A stretch of DNA of 64,000 nt, from positions 124,001 to 188,000 of the forward strand of contig NZ_JAIUKZ010000018.1 of the NCBI RefSeq assembly GCF_020165985.1, written 5' to 3'. Source of the stretch: Bacillus sp. RAR_GA_16. Lineage in GTDB: Bacteria > Bacillota > Bacilli > Bacillales > Guptibacillaceae. The notes below the pieces were generated by a model. The model saw nothing but the letters and a program-made list of their open reading frames with translations. It did not search any database and was not told where the DNA came from. Positions 44,898 to 55,222 of this stretch are shown here, piece by piece; within the stretch, counting starts at the first letter, position 1, and each line of letters begins with the position of its first letter. Made by a program: the position numbers and the translations under genes.

Positions 44898-46346
44898 ATG
44901 GGACTATCTGTTCGAGAAGCACTTCAGCTATCAGAAATGAGTGAAATTAAACTGATTGCAGGAAAACAAGGCATTGATCGCGATATTAAATGGTTAACGA
45001 TCGTAGAAGTGATGGAAGACGTGAATCGCCTCCATGAGGGTGAGTTTTTAATCACAACGGCATATGGATGGCAAGAAAAATCCGAATCGTATACAAGACT
45101 TATTCAAGCGCTGTCAAACCGGCAGCTTTCCGCTGTAGCAATACACACTGGCTTTTACCTAGACGTGGTTCCTCTAGCGATGATTGAAGCGGCTAACCGA
45201 ACAGGATTACCACTTCTAGAGATTCCTAGAACGATGAATTTTTCAACAGTGACAAGAAGTATTCTTGAACAGCTTGTTAATAAACAACTCAGTATGCTCA
45301 CACAAGCTCAGCGCATTCAAGATGAGTTAACGGCGCTCGTCATAAAAAACACAGGCTTCTCTTCTTTAACAGATGCGCTTTCAAAACTACTTCACTGCAA
45401 CGTTTCGATTTATCAATCGAACAAGGATCTTTTAGCAGGGTCTTACGTAACAAACCGTCATTATTCATTCGAGCATGTTTATCCGATTGTGACAGAAGGT
45501 AAAACCATTGGCACAATCCTTATTCAAAAACAAACTCCGCTCACTTCACTGGATCAGCTAGCTCTTAAACAAGCTGCAAATATTTTTGCCATCGAATTTT
45601 TGAAGTTACAAATTATCGAAGAGACTCGGGCGCAAATCGAAGCAGATTTTCTCGACGTTCTCTTCTCTCATTCCTTTGAAGATGAAAAATACATTTTAAA
45701 GAAAAGTAAAGAAATGGGCTATGACTTCACTGGTGCTAATACAGTAGCTGTTCTATCGTCGTCTAATCTGACTCAACTTGAACAGAATTGTCATGAAACC
45801 TTGATTTCAACTCGAACAAAGGGCTTAATAAAAAGAAAACTGGACCACGTCGTCGTTCTCTTAGCTGGTCACTTTGAACCATTTATAGCTGAATCCTCTG
45901 ATTCTACGATAGGCGTCAGCACGGCTTTAGGAATTCAAGAACTCGAAACGGCACTAAAAGAAGCGTTGATCGCTCACCAGTTTGCCAGGTATCGAAATGC
46001 ACCATTCATTCATTTTGAATCTTTAGGAGCTTACCAGGTGTTCATTCGCTTAAAGGAAAATGGGGAAGATCTCACAACTTATTATCAACCTCTTTTATCA
46101 CCGATTGTCGCGTATGATCAGAAACATCAATCTCAGCTCATGAAAACGCTTGAGGCTTTTTTAGAAAACAACCTCGTTATTAATCGAACAGCCGATAAGC
46201 TTTTCATACACAGGCACACGTTAAATTATCGAATTAAGCAATTAGAAAAACTAACCGGGATTGATATCTATTCTTATGATCAGCGCATCCACGTTCAATT
46301 TGCATTGCTGGCTTATTTGACTGACTGTATCTTATCCTCCAATTAA
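44898..46346 (+). CDS. PucR family transcriptional regulator
   Basis: 482 residues. N-terminal PucR domain (SVREALQLSEMSEIKLIAGKQ), a middle region, and a C-terminal PucR-type HTH (LFIHRHTLNYRIKQLEKLTGI). The ATG at 44898 follows GGGGGATCATCT; a much longer frame starting upstream would cover the divergent promoter and is rejected. Divergent from yodT, so it is the likely regulator of the lysine catabolic operon. Signal molecule unknown. Confidence 0.85.
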   Translation: MGLSVREALQLSEMSEIKLIAGKQGIDRDIKWLTIVEVMEDVNRLHEGEFLITTAYGWQEKSESYTRLIQALSNRQLSAVAIHTGFYLDVVPLAMIEAANRTGLPLLEIPRTMNFSTVTRSILEQLVNKQLSMLTQAQRIQDELTALVIKNTGFSSLTDALSKLLHCNVSIYQSNKDLLAGSYVTNRHYSFEHVYPIVTEGKTIGTILIQKQTPLTSLDQLALKQAANIFAIEFLKLQIIEETRAQIEADFLDVLFSHSFEDEKYILKKSKEMGYDFTGANTVAVLSSSNLTQLEQNCHETLISTRTKGLIKRKLDHVVVLLAGHFEPFIAESSDSTIGVSTALGIQELETALKEALIAHQFARYRNAPFIHFESLGAYQVFIRLKENGEDLTTYYQPLLSPIVAYDQKHQSQLMKTLEAFLENNLVINRTADKLFIHRHTLNYRIKQLEKLTGIDIYSYDQRIHVQFALLAYLTDCILSSN

Positions 46347-46383
46347 AAAACCAGATTCCATTAAACTTGGAATCTGGTTTTTC
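46345..46383 (+). terminator. Rho-independent terminator
   Basis: AAAACCAGATTCCA/TGGAATCTGGTTTT stem and a T run after the PucR-type gene. Confidence 0.92.
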
Positions 46384-46410
46384 TTTCTTTCATTCGATTA
46401 ACCCCTAAAA

Positions 46411-46603
46411 TTATCTGAATATTGGTTATCCACAGATTTTTGTGGGTAACCAATACCCTATCTTTATACCCCCTGGAGAAACAAAGATACCGGGCATGGG
46501 TATATGTTTTCAACTGTTGATAAGTGCCAGAAAACCAATGATACCAATACTTATCCAAGTTATCAACACCTTATTTCTCAACCTATTTCGGAACTTATCC
46601 GCA
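46411..46603. promoter_or_regulatory. cluster of DnaA boxes in a 300-base intergenic region
   Basis: TTATCCACA (consensus) at 46426-46434, TTACCCACA on the minus strand at 46441-46449, TTATCAACA on the minus strand at 46515-46523 and on the plus strand at 46560-46568, TTATCCAAG at 46551-46559, TTATCCGCA at 46595-46603. The first pair form a 14-base inverted repeat (46421-46454). The region holds no credible gene; a 65-codon minus frame across it has no ribosome site. Confidence 0.75.
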
Positions 46604-46684
46604 AAATCATTTCATTTCGACGATAGTTTAAAAATTATGCTACAATGATGTTTATGAACGTTGAGACGGAAAGGAAGAAACCCT

Positions 46685-47848
46685 ATGGAACATTTGATTA
46701 ACCCACGAGTAAATGCAATTGAAATTTCAGGTATCCGTACTTTTTTTAATATGGTGGCAGATTATGAAAATATGATTTCTTTAACAATTGGACAACCGGA
46801 TTTTGAAACCCCCGATCACATTAAGGAGGCTGCTCATACGGCGATTGATCAGAATAAAACTACCTATACGCATAATGCCGGCATACTTGAACTCCGTAAA
46901 GCAGCCGCTCATTTTCTAGAAACAAAATACAACCTTTCCTACAAAGCCGAATCCGAGGTGATCACAACTTCTGGGGCTAGCCAGGCGATTGACGTAACAC
47001 TTCGTACGATTTTAACGGAAGGTGATGAGGTTATTCTCCCTGGGCCTGTCTATCCAGGTTACGAACCGATTATTACGCTATGTGGTGCTATTCCAATTCA
47101 TGTTGATACAACGGAAAGCGGATTTAAATTGTTCCGATCTTCGGTTGAAGAAGCCCTATCGGAACGAACAAAGTGCATTATCCTTCCGTCACCATCTAAT
47201 CCAACAGGTGTGGCCATGTCTTCAGCAGAACTTGCCGATCTTGCTGATTTATTAAAAGATAAAAATATCTTCGTTCTATCTGACGAAATTTATTCAGAAC
47301 TTACCTTCTCAGAAAACCATGCTTCCATTGCTCAGTTTGCAAATATGAGAGAAAAAACGATTGTCATTAATGGATTATCGAAATCGCACGCGATGACAGG
47401 ATGGCGCATTGGATTTCTATTTGCACCAGAAGTACTTGCTAAACACATATTGAAAGTTCACCAATATAACGTTTCCTGCGCTTCTTCTATTTCTCAATAT
47501 GCTGCTCTTGAAGCGTTAGAAAACGGACTTGATGATCCTATTAAGATGAGAACGGCATACTCGGAAAGAATGAATTATGTATACGACCGATTAGTTGGCA
47601 TGGGCCTATCACCAGTTAAGCCTAACGGTGCCTTTTATATCCTTCCATCGATTAAAAAATTCGGCTTAACTTCATTTGACTTCGCCATGAAACTTGCTAA
47701 AGAAGGCAATGTTGCTGTTGTTCCGGGGAGCGCTTTCTCTAAATACGGAGAAGGATTCGTTAGAATATCGTTTGCTTATTCACTCGATGTGTTAAAAGAA
47801 GGCATGGATCGATTAGAGCAATTCATTAATACACTTGAAAATAACTAA
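46685..47848 (+). CDS. patA: aminotransferase PatA (class I/II)
   Basis: 387 residues; starts MEHLINPRVNAIEISGIRTF, nearly as in B. subtilis PatA. PLP motifs: TSGASQAIDVTLR, SNPTG, LSDEIYSELTF and the catalytic Lys in NGLSKSHAMTGWR. In B. subtilis it makes N-acetyl-LL-diaminopimelate. ATG at 46685 after GGAAAGGAAG; DnaA boxes lie just upstream of its promoter region. Confidence 0.93.
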   Translation: MEHLINPRVNAIEISGIRTFFNMVADYENMISLTIGQPDFETPDHIKEAAHTAIDQNKTTYTHNAGILELRKAAAHFLETKYNLSYKAESEVITTSGASQAIDVTLRTILTEGDEVILPGPVYPGYEPIITLCGAIPIHVDTTESGFKLFRSSVEEALSERTKCIILPSPSNPTGVAMSSAELADLADLLKDKNIFVLSDEIYSELTFSENHASIAQFANMREKTIVINGLSKSHAMTGWRIGFLFAPEVLAKHILKVHQYNVSCASSISQYAALEALENGLDDPIKMRTAYSERMNYVYDRLVGMGLSPVKPNGAFYILPSIKKFGLTSFDFAMKLAKEGNVAVVPGSAFSKYGEGFVRISFAYSLDVLKEGMDRLEQFINTLENN

Positions 47849-47867
47849 AATTGGCACAGAAAAGCCA

Positions 47868-47895
47868 GCCCTTCATCAATCGGGGCTGGCTTTCA
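47868..47895. terminator. bidirectional terminator
   Basis: AAAGCCAGCCC/GGGGCTGGCTTT-type stem between convergent patA and the rhodanese gene. Confidence 0.9.
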
Positions 47896-47896
47896 T

Positions 47897-48712
47897 TTAT
47901 TCTGAATCAACTGGATTTTCTTGATATGATACCCAATCACTATAGCTTCCTGGGTAAAGTTTTGCATGAATTCCAGCTTCTTGAAAAGCCAACAAATTCA
48001 CGCAAGCCGTTACACCTGAACCACAATACACAATTGGCTCTTGACCGTGCTCATTCTCCCCTACTCTCTTATCAGGGTCTTTCCATTTATAATTTTCGTT
48101 TAAGTTATCTTTCCAGAAATAATTGATCGCTCCAGGTATATGGCCAGCTTTTGAATCCATCGGTTCTTCTTCTCCCCGAAACCGTTCTGGTGCACGTGAA
48201 TCTATGATGGTTCGTCCTTCTTCTTGCGCCTGCTTCACATCACTCATGGAAACAATCATTGATTTATCTAGACTAATGGGATATTCCGAACGACTAACAT
48301 TCGGAAGTCTTGTCTCGAGTTTATGCCCCTCCCCTCTCCAGGCTCTTAGTCCTCCATCAAGTACAGCACGTTCTTTATGACCGGCAAAACCAAGCAAAAA
48401 CCATAACCTTGCTGCCATAGCCCCAAATTCATGATCATAGACAATGACTTTAGATTCCTGCTCGATCCCTAATCTCTCAACTAGCTCCTGAAGCTGCTCT
48501 TGATCTGGCAGAGGGTGTCTCCCTCCGTGCTCGCCAACTTCTCCTGATAGATCTTTTTCCAAATCTGCATATAGAGCACCAGGAATATGTCCTTTTAAAT
48601 AAGAAGCATAGCCACTTTCAGGCTGCCCGAGTTCAAACTGACAATCGACAATCACAAGATGTTCATCGTGTAAATGATGTGCAAGCCACTCAACGGAAAC
48701 AAGATTTTTCAT
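47897..48712 (-). CDS. two-domain sulfurtransferase (rhodanese)
   Basis: 271 residues, tandem rhodanese. The C-terminal domain has the active loop CGSGVTAC (Cys230, second Cys 237); the N-terminal domain lacks the cysteine (YDHEFGAM). 3-mercaptopyruvate or thiosulfate sulfurtransferase type. ATG at 48712 after AATAGAGG. 3 bases after dynA's stop, so part of the same transcript as dynA. Confidence 0.88.
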   Translation of the reverse strand: MKNLVSVEWLAHHLHDEHLVIVDCQFELGQPESGYASYLKGHIPGALYADLEKDLSGEVGEHGGRHPLPDQEQLQELVERLGIEQESKVIVYDHEFGAMAARLWFLLGFAGHKERAVLDGGLRAWRGEGHKLETRLPNVSRSEYPISLDKSMIVSMSDVKQAQEEGRTIIDSRAPERFRGEEEPMDSKAGHIPGAINYFWKDNLNENYKWKDPDKRVGENEHGQEPIVYCGSGVTACVNLLAFQEAGIHAKLYPGSYSDWVSYQENPVDSE

Positions 48713-48715
48713 CCT

Positions 48716-51700
48716 CTATTCCCCCAATAAGTTCGTTTGGATTTTCGCTACATTTCCTTGTTTAGTTAGTAAGAAGTCTTTCGATAGCTCACTATTGAAC
48801 ATCGTTTTTCTAGTTTCAATATACTCCTTTATTTCTTTTTGAATCTCTTGCTTCATATCATGTAGGTTTTCTTCATAAAAATTCGTCGCTACAGTCTCAA
48901 TCACCTGTTTCTCAGCAGTTAAATAGTCACTCACTGGCTGTTGAAATTCTTTTTTTAAACCATCATGTAAGTCATCTCTTCCATTTTGTTCAAAAAATTG
49001 TTTCGGAGATTTAAAAGAACTGCGCGCAAGCTTTTGGATGGTTTCACTACTTATCCAACTTGAGAGAGAAGCAGTAAACGCAGGTGTTGCCATCTCCATT
49101 GAATCGTTTAACGAATAGCGAAAGTCGGATAAGTAATTTCGAATGGCAAGTTGCATTTCTTTCTCATTTTTTTGAAGCTCTCGACTAATAAATCGATCGA
49201 TACGAAGAGAAGCAGCCCTTAGTTCTTGAAGCAGATCTTGTGTAATATCTTCAAGCAAAGACTTTGACGCATCATAAAGTCCTTCTCGATTTTGAATCAT
49301 TGAAGGGTTAAAGGCTTCCTTAAAGAAATCGTTAAAGCGATAAAATAGACGTTGCGGCATGTAGTGAACGAGCTCCGTTAGCTCCTGTTCAATTTGTTTC
49401 ACAGAGGATGACGCCGTGTAACCCTCCACTTCGCTGATCGCTTCATCACTTTTACGTTGCAAACGAGCGAGCTGTTCCTCTTTTTCATTGGCATTTAATT
49501 CATAATTCTCGATCCAACCATCAATCTCTGCTTTCACTCGATTTATTTCACTAATGCTTGCCTCCACCGCCATTTTTGATAAATCTGTTTGAATAAAGCG
49601 GTAAAATCGTTCTTCAAACGACGCAAGACCACCTTTGTTTTTAATTTTTTTAGGTAAATTCGAAAGAAAATCACTCTCTTTTTCACTCAGGCTATGAGAT
49701 GGAAGCATTCCTGCAAGGCTTGAGACTGGATAAAGAGCTGGATATCGAATCCCGTACTGCTGTAGCTGTTTTTTGACATGATCAAGCACAGTGCGAAGCT
49801 CATGATCGTTTTCGGCCAAATCAGAAGCATTTAATAGAAAGAACATCTTATCCATCTCAAACACATCTTTTACCCGCCCTAACTGAATTAAAAATTCACG
49901 ATCAGCTTTTGAAAAGGCATGGTTATAATAAGTCACATATAGAATAGCGTCAGCAGCTTTCATATATTGAAAAGCAACACCCGTATGTCTCGCATTGATC
50001 GAATCCGCTCCTGGTGTGTCTACAAGCGTAATCCCTTCTCGCGTAAGGGCGCAATCATAATACAATGAAATGGATGCGATAAACGCCGCTTTTGCTTCAT
50101 TTACAACCATATCCTCGTACTCTTCTAGCGTCACTTCTCGTTTGATTCCAAGATAGGAAAGTTCGCCTTCTCCTTTTAAAACTGCACGAAGAAATAGTGC
50201 ATGAGGCTTTGTTTCAGCAGACTCCCGCTTAAATAGCTTACCGGCTGAAATCATTTGCAAACAGTCTCGAAGTGAAAAAGCCTGTTCCCCAAAAAAAGAG
50301 AGCGAATGATTTAAGTCTTCAAGAAGTTCTTCCTCCGTTTTGTAGTGAATCATGGCTGTTTTATGGGCATGCTTTTCTGTTACAGGACAAATTCGATTTA
50401 GAGTTGCCGTCGTTGGATTTGGAGAGGATGGCAATATCTTCTCCCCGATAAGAGCATTTGCAAATGACGATTTGCCTGCACTGAAGGCACCGAATAACGC
50501 AACGGTGTAGGATTTTTCCGTTAACTTTCTCGCTTTTTTAATGAGGTTTTGCTTCGTATGAAGAAAGCCTGGCAGATCAGTAAGTTCTGTTGCTAGCTTT
50601 TGAAGCGCCTGAGCCGTCGATTCAGAATCAGGAAGTTCAGCACCCTTCTTTTCCACTACTTCTTCATCAAAAGGACTTTCTTCACTTTCATCTTTTGAAT
50701 GGATTCCTTTTACCGGTTCAACAATGATGACCTCTTCAGACTCTTCATTTTCCCGGCGACTTTTCTGAACCGCACTTGCCTCCTCATCTCGGTCTCCTTG
50801 AAGAATCGACATTAGTTCAGTTGTTTTCTCACTGATCGTTTCCATCTCCGCTAGGAGCTTTTCCGATTCCTTTTCTCCAACCTGCTCTTTAAAGGATGCT
50901 TGAACCTCACTTGCGATTTGTTTATGCTCTAGATTTACTTGCTCCACAAGCCTATTTTTACGTTTTTCTGCTTGCTGTTTTATTTGCATCTTCATGCTAT
51001 GAGCGACATTTTCAGTGTAATGAAGTACCGCTTCACCCGTTGCACCGTTTCCTTTTTTCGCTTCTTCTTGAATAGCGGTAAAATCGAGCTGAAAAGGTTC
51101 ATCTAGAACAGGAGGCTCCACCTTTGTTAACGCTGCAGTCGAAATCAGTTGTTTCAATAATTCCTGGTAGTGCCATTCAAGCTGAGACTTTACCTGTTCT
51201 TCTAACCCCGATACAAATGACGCATATCGGTTTGAACGTTCCTGTTGTGTTTTTTTATCGCGAAAAACCAATCCTACTTTAAAACCAGGCTGCAATGATT
51301 CAAGATAGTCACGCCCAGCTTCCCTTACTTCATAAGGCATTAAAATAGCACTTTTTTGTATCGAAGAAGCTTCAGATTGAAACTCTTCTTCAATCAGCTT
51401 AATGCGCTCCTCTGAGAAAGATCGTTTCTTCTCCATCACTTCGTAGGCCTGCATCACTTCTTGATCTTCAATAACTGTATCCATATTGTTAATTAATTCA
51501 ATGGCTGCATTCGTGACGCGCTTCATTTTATCCTCTGCTGTTTTCTTAGAAAGACCTTCAATATAAGTTTTCAATTGGTGAAATTGGTTGTGAGGATGTT
51601 GGTGATCGCGTAGAGAGATAAAGAAAAAGGATTCCAATGACATCCCCCACGTTTCAAAAGACTCTACCACCGACTTCTTAAATGCGTTAAATGAAATTTC

Positions 51701-52327
51701 ATCTTCTTTATGTTTATCGATTTGATTCACAATTAAAATAATCTTCTTATTTTGACGATACAATTCACGAATAAACTGATAGTTCACTTCTGACTGCACG
51801 TGATTATAATCCATCACATAGAAAACGACGTCCGCTAAATACATCGATGATTCAGTTGATAGCCTATGTGCTTCGTCAGTTGAATCAATCCCAGGTGTAT
51901 CAATGAAAATAACGTTTTCTTCAATAGAAGACGGCGCAGATAGTTCGACGCGTTCGACTTCTTCTCCATTTAAGCAATAGCCTTTTATTTGATCAATATC
52001 ATAAGGCGCTTTAAAAACCATCTTTTTCCCATTTATAAAATGAACAGCTGCACCCGCTTCTCCAGAACGAATTCGCACTGTATTAGCGCTCGCTGGAATA
52101 GGACTTGATGGCAGCAAATTTGTTTCAAATAAGGCATTAATTAATGATGACTTTCCTGCAGAAAAGTGCCCTGAAAAAAGAAAGTGCTGTTCACCGCTCT
52201 TCAATTTATCACGCAATTGTTTGATTTTCGATGCTTCTGATGGCGTTACTTTTGTCTCGATGAGGGCAAGACGTTCAAGCAGGGCGTCTTCTTTTACTTT
52301 TGTCTTTGACTGGTGATTATGCTTCAT
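48716..52327 (-). CDS. dynA: dynamin-like GTPase DynA (double module)
   Basis: 1203 residues, two dynamin modules in one chain. First GTPase: GHFSAGKSS at 53-61, DTPGID and NQID; second: GAFSAGKSS near 610-620, VDTPGAD and NASD. Long coiled-coil stretches lie between. DynA mends membranes under phage and pore stress. A large orthologue of B. subtilis YpbR (1193 residues). Confidence 0.95.
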   Translation of the reverse strand: MKHNHQSKTKVKEDALLERLALIETKVTPSEASKIKQLRDKLKSGEQHFLFSGHFSAGKSSLINALFETNLLPSSPIPASANTVRIRSGEAGAAVHFINGKKMVFKAPYDIDQIKGYCLNGEEVERVELSAPSSIEENVIFIDTPGIDSTDEAHRLSTESSMYLADVVFYVMDYNHVQSEVNYQFIRELYRQNKKIILIVNQIDKHKEDEISFNAFKKSVVESFETWGMSLESFFFISLRDHQHPHNQFHQLKTYIEGLSKKTAEDKMKRVTNAAIELINNMDTVIEDQEVMQAYEVMEKKRSFSEERIKLIEEEFQSEASSIQKSAILMPYEVREAGRDYLESLQPGFKVGLVFRDKKTQQERSNRYASFVSGLEEQVKSQLEWHYQELLKQLISTAALTKVEPPVLDEPFQLDFTAIQEEAKKGNGATGEAVLHYTENVAHSMKMQIKQQAEKRKNRLVEQVNLEHKQIASEVQASFKEQVGEKESEKLLAEMETISEKTTELMSILQGDRDEEASAVQKSRRENEESEEVIIVEPVKGIHSKDESEESPFDEEVVEKKGAELPDSESTAQALQKLATELTDLPGFLHTKQNLIKKARKLTEKSYTVALFGAFSAGKSSFANALIGEKILPSSPNPTTATLNRICPVTEKHAHKTAMIHYKTEEELLEDLNHSLSFFGEQAFSLRDCLQMISAGKLFKRESAETKPHALFLRAVLKGEGELSYLGIKREVTLEEYEDMVVNEAKAAFIASISLYYDCALTREGITLVDTPGADSINARHTGVAFQYMKAADAILYVTYYNHAFSKADREFLIQLGRVKDVFEMDKMFFLLNASDLAENDHELRTVLDHVKKQLQQYGIRYPALYPVSSLAGMLPSHSLSEKESDFLSNLPKKIKNKGGLASFEERFYRFIQTDLSKMAVEASISEINRVKAEIDGWIENYELNANEKEEQLARLQRKSDEAISEVEGYTASSSVKQIEQELTELVHYMPQRLFYRFNDFFKEAFNPSMIQNREGLYDASKSLLEDITQDLLQELRAASLRIDRFISRELQKNEKEMQLAIRNYLSDFRYSLNDSMEMATPAFTASLSSWISSETIQKLARSSFKSPKQFFEQNGRDDLHDGLKKEFQQPVSDYLTAEKQVIETVATNFYEENLHDMKQEIQKEIKEYIETRKTMFNSELSKDFLLTKQGNVAKIQTNLLGE

Positions 52328-52478
52328 AGTATCCCGCTGCCTTTCCGTAAATAGTGTCTCTCTAAGAATAACGCTTTCAATGACATTTTCCCAGTATTGT
52401 CTAAAAATAATCTCTTATGATAGTCAATGATTGCACAGAAGAATATGATTGGATTTTTTCAACACTGGAAACAATCAT

Positions 52479-52508
52479 AAAAAAAAGCCGGGATTTCTCC
52501 CGACTTTT
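52479..52508 (-). terminator. Rho-independent terminator of cshA
   Basis: AAGTCGGGA-GAAA-TCCCGGCTT stem and T8. Confidence 0.9.
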
Positions 52509-52516
52509 AGCGTATC

Positions 52517-53992
52517 TTATTTATTTCCTTTGTCGTTAAACTTACGACGCTTGTTACCGCCGCCGCTGTTGCGGTCTCCACGGTAACCGCCACCGCTACC
52601 ACCTTTGCGACCGCGATCATTGTTACGGTTACGATTGCGGTTTCCGCCACCACGATTATGAGCTTTCTTCGCACGTAGTGGTGCGATCTCAGTAATCTTA
52701 ACTGGTGTTGTATCCGGCTCTTTTGTAAGCAACTTCAGTGCTGCAGAAAGAAGTGTTACAGAATCATGATCGTCAAGAAGCTGTTCAGCTGATGAGCGGT
52801 ATCCTGAATGGTCCTGCTCTTCAATTGTGCTTTGAAGCTGTTGAATCGCCATTTGCTGCTGGCCTTCCATTGCTTCAGCAAAGCTTGGGATCGTACGCTT
52901 TTGCATAGACTTCTTCGTAATTTTTTCAATCACTTTAAGGTGATCGTACTCACGTGGAGTAATGAATGTTGAAGCAAGACCTGACTTTCCAGCACGGCCT
53001 GTACGACCGATACGGTGAACGTAACTTTCAGGGTCTTGAGGAATGTCAAAGTTATAAACGTGTGTTACACCACTAATGTCTAGACCACGTGCCGCAACGT
53101 CAGTTGCTACCATGATGTCAATTGTGCTGTCTTTAAATTGTTTAATAACTTGATCACGTTTACCCTGTGGAAGATCACCGTGTATGCCTTCAGCCATATA
53201 TCCGCGCTTCTTAAGACCTTCAGATACTTCATCTACACGCTTCTTTGTTCTTGCAAATACAATCGCAAGCTCAGGAGACTGGGTGTCAAGAAGACGACAA
53301 AGAATATCGAATTTCTTAGAATCACGTACTTCATAGTAATGCTGTTCGATTGATGGAACAGTCATTTCTTTTGATTTCGTTCTAACTGTTTCAGGGTTGG
53401 TCATGAATTTCTCTGCAAGGATTGCGATACGTTTCGGCATTGTCGCAGAGAATAGAAGCGTTTGACGCTTTTCTGGAACCCCTTTAAGAATCTTTTCGAT
53501 ATCTTCAATGAAGCCCATGTTAAGCATTTCGTCTGCTTCGTCAAGAACAACGAATGAAACTTCTGAAAGACGAATTGTTTTGCGTTCCATATGATCAATA
53601 AGACGACCTGGTGTAGCTACAACGAGCTGAGGTCTCTTTTTAAGTGCTTTGATTTGGTGAACGATGCTTTGTCCACCGTATATAGGAAGCGCACGAACGC
53701 CTTTTGATTGACCAATACGGTTCAATTCTTCAGCAACCTGTACAGCAAGCTCACGTGTTGGCGCAAGAATGATACCCTGTACATGAGATAGCGAAGTGTC
53801 GATCTTTTCAATCATTGGGATACCGAAAGATGCAGTTTTACCAGTACCAGTTTGAGCCTGACCGATTACATCTTTACCCTCAAGCGCTAACGGGATTGTA
53901 CCTGCTTGAATTGGTGTTGTTTCTTCGAATCCCATTTGATTAACTGCGTCTAGCAGCGTATTACTTAAACCTAGATCTTGAAATTTTTTCAA
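52517..53992 (-). CDS. cshA: DEAD-box RNA helicase CshA
   Basis: 491 residues. Q motif, AQTGTGKT (Walker A), DEAD box (VLDEADEML), SAT, and [11 protein letters not shown]-terminal extension rich in Arg/Gly/Asn binds RNA ([13 protein letters not shown]). In B. subtilis CshA is the degradosome helicase. TTG start at 53992, 10 bases after AAAGGAG. An upstream hairpin (54066-54098) may be an attenuator. Confidence 0.95.
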   Translation of the reverse strand: MKKFQDLGLSNTLLDAVNQMGFEETTPIQAGTIPLALEGKDVIGQAQTGTGKTASFGIPMIEKIDTSLSHVQGIILAPTRELAVQVAEELNRIGQSKGVRALPIYGGQSIVHQIKALKKRPQLVVATPGRLIDHMERKTIRLSEVSFVVLDEADEMLNMGFIEDIEKILKGVPEKRQTLLFSATMPKRIAILAEKFMTNPETVRTKSKEMTVPSIEQHYYEVRDSKKFDILCRLLDTQSPELAIVFARTKKRVDEVSEGLKKRGYMAEGIHGDLPQGKRDQVIKQFKDSTIDIMVATDVAARGLDISGVTHVYNFDIPQDPESYVHRIGRTGRAGKSGLASTFITPREYDHLKVIEKITKKSMQKRTIPSFAEAMEGQQQMAIQQLQSTIEEQDHSGYRSSAEQLLDDHDSVTLLSAALKLLTKEPDTTPVKITEIAPLRAKKAHNRGGGNRNRNRNNDRGRKGGSGGGYRGDRNSGGGNKRRKFNDKGNK

Positions 53993-54065
53993 CTTTTAAA
54001 AACTCCTTTTTACTTTTAAATGCATTAAATGCTATAGACGGGAGAAAAATCTCCTGATAATGTTC

Positions 54066-54098
54066 AAAAAAAGCATTTTCCTAATGTTGGAAAACGCT
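54066..54098 (-). terminator. terminator-like hairpin between dat and cshA
   Basis: AGCGTTTTCC/GGAAAATGCT stem then T7 on the minus strand. It lies 107 bases after the dat stop and 74 before the cshA start, so it may end dat or attenuate cshA. Confidence 0.7.
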
Positions 54099-54204
54099 CG
54101 GAACAAGCAACTCTTCATTCACATATAGCCAAAGATAACAGTAACACTATTATGTTCAAAATTCAACTACACAAACTAAAAAGATTTTCACATGAATCAC
54201 GCTT

Positions 54205-55026
54205 CTAAGATAAATGACTAGCAAATTTTGCGTGAAGGGATGCAGTAATTTCCCCTTCTTTTCCATCAGCAATTATTACCCCATCTACCTCAACAATCGG
54301 CCTTACTTCTTGAGTCGTACTGGAAATAAATACTTCATCACTATCAAGAAGGTCTTGCTTTGTGAACGCTTCCTCTTTAACATTAATCCCCAAATCTTCA
54401 GCGATCGACAGTACAACTCTCCTTGTAATTCCATTAAGAATAAGATGGTTAGCCGGATGAGTATAAAGCGTCTTGTTCTTTACAATAAACACGTTCGTTG
54501 AGCTTCCTTCCGTAATCCATTCTCCTCGATGAAAAATCGCTTCATCTACTTTTTGTTCATTTGCAAACTGTTTTGCCAGAACATTCCCTAGTAAATTTAA
54601 GCTCTTAATGTCACATCTTAACCAGCGAATATCGTCTGTAAATACAGCTCGTCCTGGTGCCCTTGAAGGCTCTTTTTCATATTCTTTTGTATAGGCTACA
54701 AACACGGGATCTGCCTTATCAGGAAACGGGTGGTTCCGTGGAGCAACTCCTCTCGTCAGCTGCATGTAGACATGTCCACTTTGAACAGGTTCTTGCTCAA
54801 GGAGCTTCCTTAAATTAGCTTTAAGTTCTGCCTGATTAAATGGAAAAGCGATTTTTATTTCGCCTGCGCTTCTTTCCAATCGGTCAAGGTGTGCATCCAA
54901 TTCAAAGAAAACACCATTATAAACGCGTATCACTTCATAAACGCCATCACCAAATTGGTAGCCTCGATCTTCAATATCTATTGTTGCCTCATCTCTACTC
55001 ATTAAATCATGATTAAATAAAATCAA
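54205..55026 (-). CDS. dat: D-amino-acid aminotransferase
   Basis: 273 residues. Fold IV aminotransferase with Lys141 (DIKSLNLLGN), RGYQFGDGVYEVIRVYNG near the start and NGITRRVVL. Converts D-alanine and 2-oxoglutarate to D-glutamate and pyruvate. TTG at 55026 chosen: AAGGGAG lies 8 bases upstream, and the longer frame has no site. Confidence 0.92.
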   Translation of the reverse strand: MILFNHDLMSRDEATIDIEDRGYQFGDGVYEVIRVYNGVFFELDAHLDRLERSAGEIKIAFPFNQAELKANLRKLLEQEPVQSGHVYMQLTRGVAPRNHPFPDKADPVFVAYTKEYEKEPSRAPGRAVFTDDIRWLRCDIKSLNLLGNVLAKQFANEQKVDEAIFHRGEWITEGSSTNVFIVKNKTLYTHPANHLILNGITRRVVLSIAEDLGINVKEEAFTKQDLLDSDEVFISSTTQEVRPIVEVDGVIIADGKEGEITASLHAKFASHLS

Positions 55027-55222
55027 CGTGTCCACTCCCTTAACCAATATTTACCCTCTTCACAATAACATATTTAAATTGATTTCTTCACCAGTATTTA
55101 TCTGAATAGTTTTACTTATTACATTTTATGACAAGTTTTTCTTTTTCTAGTTTACAAACAGGACCGTATACACTAAAATTTGTATTCGAAAGGTATTTTT
55201 CTAAAAATTAGGAGGGTTTTGA

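Noticed and set aside
46361-46558. 65-codon minus frame across the DnaA-box region
   Set aside because: No ribosome site, and it overlaps the boxes, palindrome and terminator; no protein-like pattern.
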